From the NCBI GenBank assembly GCA_016929465.1, contig JAFGIT010000111.1, positions 1 through 20,367 on the forward strand: DNA of 20,367 bases, written 5' to 3'. The notes under the pieces were generated by a model, which was not told where the DNA came from, ran no database searches, and saw only the letters and a program-made list of their open reading frames with translations. Below, in pieces: positions 15,036 through 20,367 of the stretch (its first letter is position 1; every line of letters starts with the position of its first letter). Source of the stretch: Candidatus Coatesiibacteriota bacterium (GTDB lineage: Bacteria; B130-G9). A program made the position numbers and the translations under genes.

Positions 15036-17831
15036 ATGTCAGACGATATTCTGGAGCAGGCTGAGCAAGTCACTCCTTTCTGGAGGAAGTGTCCTCTTGC
15101 CGGTCCCGCCCTATCATTGGGACTCGGCATCTGGATCGGCGAATATCTCCCAGCATCGCCGCTCTTATATGTCGCCTTGGCCGCGGTGTTCCTCGTCTCC
15201 GCAGCCTTTTGTCGTGGTCTTAATGTAAGAACCTCGGGCCTCGTTATGATGATTGCAGTGGCCACTCTCGGTATCGCCAGGTATCAGATGAGCCTGATAG
15301 AGGAGGCTGATCCAATATCGAGGCGTTCAGTGGATGGCATCTTGTGTGGTCAAATCGCAGAATTGCCACAGGTTTTCCAGAGACAGAATAGAACGGTCAT
15401 GGTTCTGAGCGGCTGCTCCTTCCAGGCAGAGGACCGTGACGCAGGCTTGGAGCTCCCATACAAGGTACGGCTGAGTATTGCGGCAAACAGGGAGAATCTC
15501 TGGCCTATGTCCAGCTTGAAGGATACTGGAGCAGGTTCGTCATTGTCAGGAAACGGCGCCATAGGATATGGCGACCTCATCCGTGGTCCGGTAAAGCTCT
15601 ACGCACTCGAAGGTGTGCAGAATCCGGGAGGCTTCAATGCGCTGGAGTACTACCGAGCAAGGGGGATCAGGCGAGCCGCGCACTGCGACTCCGAGGATGA
15701 AGTGAGGATAACCAGGGCCGCCAGTCCCGGAGTCTATGCGGCCATCATTGATTGCATCTGGTCCTGGAGGAGGAACTTCGAACGACTTCTGCAGGACAAC
15801 TGCGTCGCAGACGTTGTCCCGATCATGAAGGCACTTATCCTGGGGGATAGAACGGGCATCACGACCGACCACTACGAGCAGATGCAGCGGATTGGTGTCG
15901 TGCACATCATCGCGATTTCGGGCCTGCACGTGGGATTCGTGGCGCTATTCTTTTACTGGCTGTTCAAGCAGATACTGCTCTCCGCCGGTCTCTTTGGCAG
16001 AGGAACGACCGGATTGAAGCTGGCCTGCTATGCCACAATGGTCCCAATATTGTTCTATGTCCTCGTGGTCAGTCCGATACATGCGACGATCCGGGCGGCC
16101 ATCATAGCCATCTTGTTCCTGCTCGGAAGGAGTTTGGATCGAGAGCGTGAGATACTCAATTTCCTCGCCTTGGCTGCGATCGCCATTCTCATCTGGACTC
16201 CAGGCGCCTTGTTCGAGGCAGGATTTCAGCTGTCATTTGCGGCTGCCGTCGCCATCACAATTGCATTGCAGGCCTCGTTCTCGAAGATGCCGTTCTGGCT
16301 GAATAGCGCCACGTCGGCTCTTCAGGCACGGACGAAGAAAAGACTGAGGAGGATCGGAGTAGAGCTTCCATTTAGCAGAAGATTCGGGACCACTGCAGTA
16401 GTCCACTTGAGACCGAGAAGTCTCCTTCAATTCATTCTTAGACCAGTTGGATGGATTCTGAAACTGCTGATGTCATCACCGGTCGCTGTGATCGGGACGG
16501 CGCCGATTGTGGCGTGGTGGTTCGGTAGGATCAGCCTGATCGGATTATTCGCGAATCTCTATATAGTCCTGATCGCCTTTCTCCTGGTCCCTTCATTGCT
16601 GCTCGCGGCAATTGCTTCGGTAGTGAACGAGTTCACCTCAATCATACTACTCGAGTTCGCCGAGATTATGGCCTCGCTCATGAAGTGGCTTGGAGGGGCT
16701 TTCAGCAGCGCGTCGATCAGCAAGAAGCTCGCCGTATCCGCGCCCGGCATCGTTGCGTATGCGGTGTTGATTGCGATGGGAGTGGTGCTGTGGGCCTTGT
16801 TCAGAAGACCGGCAAGATCGAGGCTGATTTTGGTTGCTGTCGCCGTCGGAACTGGCTTCGTGGTGTTCTGCTTGGTCGCGATCTGTTTCGGTTCCTGGAG
16901 CGTCTCAAAGCCGTCTCTCGCCTCCTGTGTCACATATTACTTCGTGCTGATATCTGCCGCCTCACTAATCAGACATCGGACCAAATCGCGTGCAATGCTC
17001 CTGCTGGTAGCAGTTTTGGCGCTGTCAGCATCTCTTGTCATAGGCTCGAGATGGCCGTCCGGCTTGCTTAGAGCAGGATTCCTCGATATGGGCAATGGCT
17101 TCTCCTGTATCATCGAGGCCCCTGACGGCAAGGTGCTTGCCATAGACGGAGGGGGCTCCAGTTACGGCGAATCCAACGTGGGAAGGTCCATCTTACTACC
17201 TTACCTGAGGCATCGAGGCATCAACAAGATCGATTATCTCCTGCTCAGTAATCCTAGGGGAGAAAGAACAGATGGGCTTCTTACTCTCTTGTCGGAAGCA
17301 GGATCATCCGAGCTCTGCTCTCCGGAGGTAGGACTGGTCATATATCGCGGCTCCGACTGCGAGAATCGGGCGTATAAGAAATTCGTCTCAACTATTGATT
17401 TTCAGGAACTGGAGACTCTGAAAATCGTGGGAGATTCAGTCTTTTCACCGCGCACTCTCTCGGAGAGTGCGCTGGTCACGAGGCTCGAATATAGTGAATT
17501 CTCCATTCTCTTTCTGAGCGACGCCGGAGACGTCTCCCAGGCTCTGTTGACCGAATATGGAGGAGCATTGCAGAGCACGATTTTGGTTATTCCCGAAGGC
17601 CGAGAGCAATCGATCGGCAGTGAGCTGCTGGAGCTCGTCTCTCCGGAGGTAATAATTATTTCCGGCTCAATAGGTAGTTGGCGGAATCCCGAGAGATCGA
17701 AACCATCTTTGCAATTGGAATTCGATGAAGGCAGAATCCTAAGAACTAAAGAGAAGCATTTCCTCGTGATCGAATCGGACGGGAGGGGCTGGCGAGTTCT
17801 GGCCCCGTTTGAGGAGATGGGTGCGAATTGA
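15036..17831 (+). CDS. comEC: ComEC/Rec2 family DNA-uptake channel with degenerate beta-lactamase-like domain
   Basis: The 931-residue protein has the three ComEC parts. The first is an N-terminal domain with two or three helices and an OB-like region (about 20-240). The second is the membrane Competence domain, with ALILGDRTGITTDHYEQMQR near residue 266, then HIIAISGLHVGFV near 290 and further helices including PIVAWWFGRISLIGLFANLY. The third is a C-terminal metallo-beta-lactamase-like domain (about 680-920). ComEC conducts single-stranded DNA across the inner membrane, and in many species the last domain cuts the non-transported strand. Here the expected HxHxDH motif reads SNPRGERTDG (738-747), with all metal ligands replaced, so the domain is probably inactive. 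ATG 15036 is chosen over the adjacent TTG 15033, and neither has a strong ribosome site. The stop is 28 bases before ptuA. No other competence gene is in the window. Confidence 0.92.
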   Translation: MSDDILEQAEQVTPFWRKCPLAGPALSLGLGIWIGEYLPASPLLYVALAAVFLVSAAFCRGLNVRTSGLVMMIAVATLGIARYQMSLIEEADPISRRSVDGILCGQIAELPQVFQRQNRTVMVLSGCSFQAEDRDAGLELPYKVRLSIAANRENLWPMSSLKDTGAGSSLSGNGAIGYGDLIRGPVKLYALEGVQNPGGFNALEYYRARGIRRAAHCDSEDEVRITRAASPGVYAAIIDCIWSWRRNFERLLQDNCVADVVPIMKALILGDRTGITTDHYEQMQRIGVVHIIAISGLHVGFVALFFYWLFKQILLSAGLFGRGTTGLKLACYATMVPILFYVLVVSPIHATIRAAIIAILFLLGRSLDREREILNFLALAAIAILIWTPGALFEAGFQLSFAAAVAITIALQASFSKMPFWLNSATSALQARTKKRLRRIGVELPFSRRFGTTAVVHLRPRSLLQFILRPVGWILKLLMSSPVAVIGTAPIVAWWFGRISLIGLFANLYIVLIAFLLVPSLLLAAIASVVNEFTSIILLEFAEIMASLMKWLGGAFSSASISKKLAVSAPGIVAYAVLIAMGVVLWALFRRPARSRLILVAVAVGTGFVVFCLVAICFGSWSVSKPSLASCVTYYFVLISAASLIRHRTKSRAMLLLVAVLALSASLVIGSRWPSGLLRAGFLDMGNGFSCIIEAPDGKVLAIDGGGSSYGESNVGRSILLPYLRHRGINKIDYLLLSNPRGERTDGLLTLLSEAGSSELCSPEVGLVIYRGSDCENRAYKKFVSTIDFQELETLKIVGDSVFSPRTLSESALVTRLEYSEFSILFLSDAGDVSQALLTEYGGALQSTILVIPEGREQSIGSELLELVSPEVIIISGSIGSWRNPERSKPSLQLEFDEGRILRTKEKHFLVIESDGRGWRVLAPFEEMGAN

Positions 17832-17859
17832 ACGCGTAATCGCAATGGAGTAAGGCCAG

Positions 17860-19152
17860 ATGCAAGCAAAAAGACTTGAGATCAATAATTTCCGTGGCAT
17901 TCGATCACTCACGATCGACTTCCACGACAGAATGAACGTCTTCATCGGCGAGAATGGGGCGGGCAAGTCCGCGGTTCTTGACCTGCTGGCGATCATGCTG
18001 TCTGATTTCATCAGGAGGCTTCGTCCCGAAAAGGGAACCGGCAGATCCTATTCCAAGTGGGACATAACAAACGGAGAGGCCAGGACACTAAATCGAATTA
18101 GCGTCGATTTTGAGATGGGACGCACGATATGGAATAGTGTAAAGATAAAACCCGGAAGGCTGCGAACCATCCAGGCAGATTTCAAGGCCCTTAATAACGT
18201 CATCAGAAATTATCAATATGAGTTCGAGACGCAGAAGGACCTCGATTTCCCCATTTGCATTCACTATGGCGTCAATCGAGCCCTTCTGGATATCCCACGT
18301 CGAGTCCGCACCAAACACAGTTTCGCCAGCCAACTATCCGCATACGATAATGCTCTGACATCGGGTACTAGCGATTTCCGTCGATTCTTTGAATGGTTTC
18401 GCAACAGGCAGCAACAGGATGGGCAAATCGCTGTCAAGTTGCTGGAAAGCCAAGACATCGAAGATCCACGAAGAGAATTTGCGAAGTATCGTGATCCTCA
18501 ATTAGATATTGTAAATAAAGCTATTGTTAGTATCATGAAGCGTATCCGGATAGCTAGAGTCCAGCGATCGGCTCCTCAATCAATGATTGTGTCAAAGCAG
18601 GGCGAGGAGCTGTCTATTGATCAGCTCTCCGACGGCGAGAAGTGCACACTCGCGATGGTTGGTGATTTGGCGCGCCGGCTAGTGATCGCTAATCCGGCAC
18701 GGGATGACCCGTTGAAGGGCAGTGGTGTTGTGATGATCGATGAAATCGACCTGCACCTTCATCCGGCATGGCAACGAATGATTGTCCCTGGCCTTCGTGA
18801 GACATTCCCGAATTGCCAGTTCATTCTGACGACACATTCCCCTCAGGTTATAGGTCATATTAGATCAGAAAGCGTATACATCCTGCGCAGGTTTGGCCTA
18901 CAAACGGAGATCTCGCATCCAGAAGGTTCCTATGGCCTTGATTCGAATTATATTCTCGAGGCATTCATGGGCGGCTCAGTCCGGAACTCGGAAGCCGAGG
19001 TAGCATTGCGTACAATCTTTGACGAGATAGACAAAGGGAATCTCGCAGAGGCCAAAGAACGCATAGCAGCTTTCAGGAGGGACATCTCCGACGTCCCTGA
19101 ATTGGCCAAAGCGGAAGTGCTTATTAGGAGCAAAAGGGCGTTAGCCAAATGA
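17860..19152 (+). CDS. ptuA: Septu-type defence ATPase PtuA
   Basis: The 430-residue protein is an SMC/ABC-like ATPase of the RecF/OLD group. It opens with LEINNFRGIRSLTIDF. Walker A is GENGAGKS (30-37), the ABC signature is LSDGEK (256-261), Walker B is VVMIDEID with Asp294-Glu295, and a TTHSPQV switch segment follows. With the HNH partner encoded next, it matches PtuA of the Septu anti-phage system, in which ATPase oligomers hold PtuB and release its nuclease upon infection. It is somewhat shorter than many PtuA proteins. The start has AAGG about 5 bases upstream. The gene begins 28 bases after comEC and overlaps ptuB by 4 bases (ATGA). Part of the middle is AT-rich: 18481-18540 has only 19 G or C in 60, unlike its neighbours, which suggests acquisition by transfer. 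Confidence 0.88.
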   Translation: MQAKRLEINNFRGIRSLTIDFHDRMNVFIGENGAGKSAVLDLLAIMLSDFIRRLRPEKGTGRSYSKWDITNGEARTLNRISVDFEMGRTIWNSVKIKPGRLRTIQADFKALNNVIRNYQYEFETQKDLDFPICIHYGVNRALLDIPRRVRTKHSFASQLSAYDNALTSGTSDFRRFFEWFRNRQQQDGQIAVKLLESQDIEDPRREFAKYRDPQLDIVNKAIVSIMKRIRIARVQRSAPQSMIVSKQGEELSIDQLSDGEKCTLAMVGDLARRLVIANPARDDPLKGSGVVMIDEIDLHLHPAWQRMIVPGLRETFPNCQFILTTHSPQVIGHIRSESVYILRRFGLQTEISHPEGSYGLDSNYILEAFMGGSVRNSEAEVALRTIFDEIDKGNLAEAKERIAAFRRDISDVPELAKAEVLIRSKRALAK

Positions 19153-19784
19153 AGCTCATTGTCAAACGCGATGAGCCCGAAGGTCTCCGGAATCATAGGG
19201 AGCAAAAAAACGAAGACTGGCAGCCAGATTTCGATGACCTTCCGAGCGCGCCCAAAATCGAAATTCATGGTTCTCTTCTGAGAGAGCAAGGGTATATATG
19301 CTGCTACTGCAACATGCAGATATCGGCTAGCAGTTCTCATGTAGAGCACTTTAGACCTCGAAGCAGATTTCCTGAGAAGTCACTAGAATATGGGAACCTC
19401 CATGCATCCTGCCAGAGACAGATCCCACGCAAGACACCGTTAAAATGTGGGATGAAGAAAGGAGATTGGTTTGATGAGAGATTGATAATCTCTCCTCTGC
19501 AGGCAGATTGTGAGACCCGTTTTCGATTCACAGTAGATGGAGCCATATACCCATCCAATGAGAACGACGCGGCTGCGAGAGAAACCATAGTGAGACTTGG
19601 CCTTGACCAGTATGAACTAAGACGAAGGCGGAGCGAGAGCATCGAGGCCATCATCAGCGCCATTGAAAGCTACGATGCCAACGACATCGAGAGATTGATA
19701 TACGAGTTTGAACGTCGTGACGGGATGGAACGCTTTACTCCTTTCTGTGTTGCCCTGATATATATACTAAAAAGCCACCTTTGA
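19149..19784 (+). CDS. ptuB: Septu-type HNH endonuclease PtuB
   Basis: The 211-residue protein is an HNH nuclease of the TIGR02646/PtuB kind. The zinc and catalytic region reads Cys51-Cys52-Tyr-Cys54, then HVEHFRP (His64, Glu66, His67), YGNLHASC (Asn83, Cys88) and Cys100 before KKGDW. LIISPLQADCETRF and a C-terminal helix-rich part follow, as in known family members. It would cut DNA, or in relatives RNA such as tRNA, when released from the PtuA complex. The ATG overlaps the stop of ptuA, a sign of fixed stoichiometry. No retron reverse transcriptase or msr/msd is next to it, so it is a stand-alone Septu pair rather than a retron-Ec78-like one. The downstream GT4 gene starts only 5-17 bases later. 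Confidence 0.88.
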   Translation: MKLIVKRDEPEGLRNHREQKNEDWQPDFDDLPSAPKIEIHGSLLREQGYICCYCNMQISASSSHVEHFRPRSRFPEKSLEYGNLHASCQRQIPRKTPLKCGMKKGDWFDERLIISPLQADCETRFRFTVDGAIYPSNENDAAARETIVRLGLDQYELRRRRSESIEAIISAIESYDANDIERLIYEFERRDGMERFTPFCVALIYILKSHL

Positions 19785-19801
19785 TCCCGATGGCGGGGGC
19801 A

Positions 19802-20367
19802 ATGCGGATTGGGATTGACGGTTCATCGCTGCTGAAGGCGCCTACGGGGATCGGGCGTTATGTGAAATGCCTCGTCGAGGCGATGGCAAAAGAATCCCCT
19901 GATGACGAGTTTATCGTGCTGACCATTTCGTACAAGGACTCGCCGCCGGAGGGGCTTTTCGCGGACCAGCGAAATGTCAGTGTAATTCACCGGAAGTGGC
20001 CCGGTAGAGGTGTCCTCTGGCTCCAGGAGCGATTCTCCTGGCCAACCGTCAAGACGGCCATCGGGCGCGTCGATTTGTTTCACACGCCGAACAACTTCGT
20101 CTTCCCGCAGAGGCGAGGGAAGAGAGTCGCGACGATCCACGATCTCTTCTTCATGCGGCATCCAGAGGAGACACATCAGACCGGCGGGCAATTCCATTAC
20201 CGAGTGCTTCCAAAGGTCATCGGCAGCGCGGACCACATCATCGCAGTCTCTCGCGCCACGGCAAGTGATGTTACAGAGATTCTGGGTGTTCATGAGGAGA
20301 AGGTCTCTGTCATCTATCAGGGCATCGAGCCGAGGTTCTTCGAAGCTCGCCAACTGCCAACTGCCAA
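19802..20367 (+). CDS. GT4-family glycosyltransferase, N-terminal part (cut by window)
   Basis: The frame is open to the window end, giving 188 full codons. The product begins MRIGIDGSSLLKAPTGIGRY, the usual N terminus of GT-B fold GT4 enzymes. LFHTPNNFVFP, VATIHDLFFMRHPE, ADHIIAVSRATASDVTEILGV and VSVIYQGIE follow, all standard for the N-terminal Rossmann domain and the linker to the C-terminal one. The C-terminal domain with the E-x7-E motif lies outside. GT4 enzymes transfer mannose, glucose or other sugars from a nucleotide donor, often onto polysaccharides or lipids, and the acceptor is unknown. The start is uncertain: ATG 19790 is also in frame (four residues longer), but 19802 fits the family better. 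The 5' end lies 17 bases behind ptuB. The last 19 bases are a 7-bp tandem repeat inside the reading frame. Confidence 0.9.
   Translation, partial: MRIGIDGSSLLKAPTGIGRYVKCLVEAMAKESPDDEFIVLTISYKDSPPEGLFADQRNVSVIHRKWPGRGVLWLQERFSWPTVKTAIGRVDLFHTPNNFVFPQRRGKRVATIHDLFFMRHPEETHQTGGQFHYRVLPKVIGSADHIIAVSRATASDVTEILGVHEEKVSVIYQGIEPRFFEARQLPTA
20349..20367 (+). repeat. Heptanucleotide tandem repeat GCCAACT inside the GT4 gene
   Basis: GCCAACT occurs twice in full and then GCCAA up to the window end, so the copy number is unknown. Because 7 is not a multiple of 3, gain or loss of a unit would shift the frame of the GT4 gene. The repeat reads as Gln-Leu-Pro-Thr-Ala in frame. Confidence 0.75.

Noticed and set aside
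17860-19784. Retron-associated PtuAB (Ec78-like)
   Set aside because: There is no reverse transcriptase gene or msr/msd-like RNA beside the pair. The neighbours are comEC and a glycosyltransferase.
19823-20353. 176-codon minus-strand open frame at the right end
   Set aside because: It is the shadow of the GT4 gene, whose plus-strand frame has clear family motifs and runs off the window.
1-20367. CRISPR array, tRNA, rRNA or intact insertion sequence
   Set aside because: I looked for regular spaced repeats, tRNA-like arms and transposase motifs on both strands and saw none.

Overview
The window is a stretch of bacterial chromosome, apparently from an uncultivated or poorly studied lineage. 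The bacterial signs are XseA, ComEC and a Septu-type defence pair, together with Shine-Dalgarno sites and Rho-independent and sigma-54-like signals. Base composition is moderately GC-rich by eye, with frequent ATA and AGA/AGG codons. No rRNA, tRNA, CRISPR array or intact transposon is visible. I cannot name the phylum from the sequence alone.

Layout. Positions 1-588 (minus) hold the N-terminal part of a B12-binding-type radical SAM protein that runs off the left edge. Divergent to it, 783-2075 encodes a GlcF/LutA-like two-cluster Fe-S oxidoreductase subunit. The 550-base gap 2076-2627 is not empty. In order it holds two near-identical palindromes 32 bp apart, a good GG-N10-GC sigma-54 (-24/-12) promoter, a short transcribed unit with a possible 48-residue Gly/Pro-rich peptide, and a near-perfect intrinsic terminator. 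A translationally coupled run follows: a large secreted PQQ-propeller protein with Gly-Asp-Asp-x-Tyr/Gln-Gly repeats (2628-5795), xseA (5792-7207) and pyrD type 1B (7194-8186). Next are a MATE transporter (8296-9711) and an Eco57I/TaqI-like adenine-N6 DNA methyltransferase (9719-12205).

Convergent to these are two minus-strand genes that probably work together. A DPM1-like GT2 (14040-14813) would make a polyprenyl-phosphate sugar, and a multi-pass GT39/PMT-like transferase (12251-13987) would use it. Divergent from the GT2 is comEC (15036-17831). It is followed after 28 bp by a Septu-type pair, ptuA ATPase and ptuB HNH nuclease (17860-19784). A GT4 glycosyltransferase then starts within about 20 bp and is cut by the right edge inside a 7-bp tandem repeat.

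The points most worth a second look are the sigma-54-type small unit at 2089-2524, the repeat architecture of the 1055-residue secreted protein, the loss of all metal-binding residues in the nuclease-like domain of ComEC, and the Septu cassette directly behind that gene. The window joins ordinary metabolism, envelope glycosylation and DNA uptake or defence. No single system unites all the genes.
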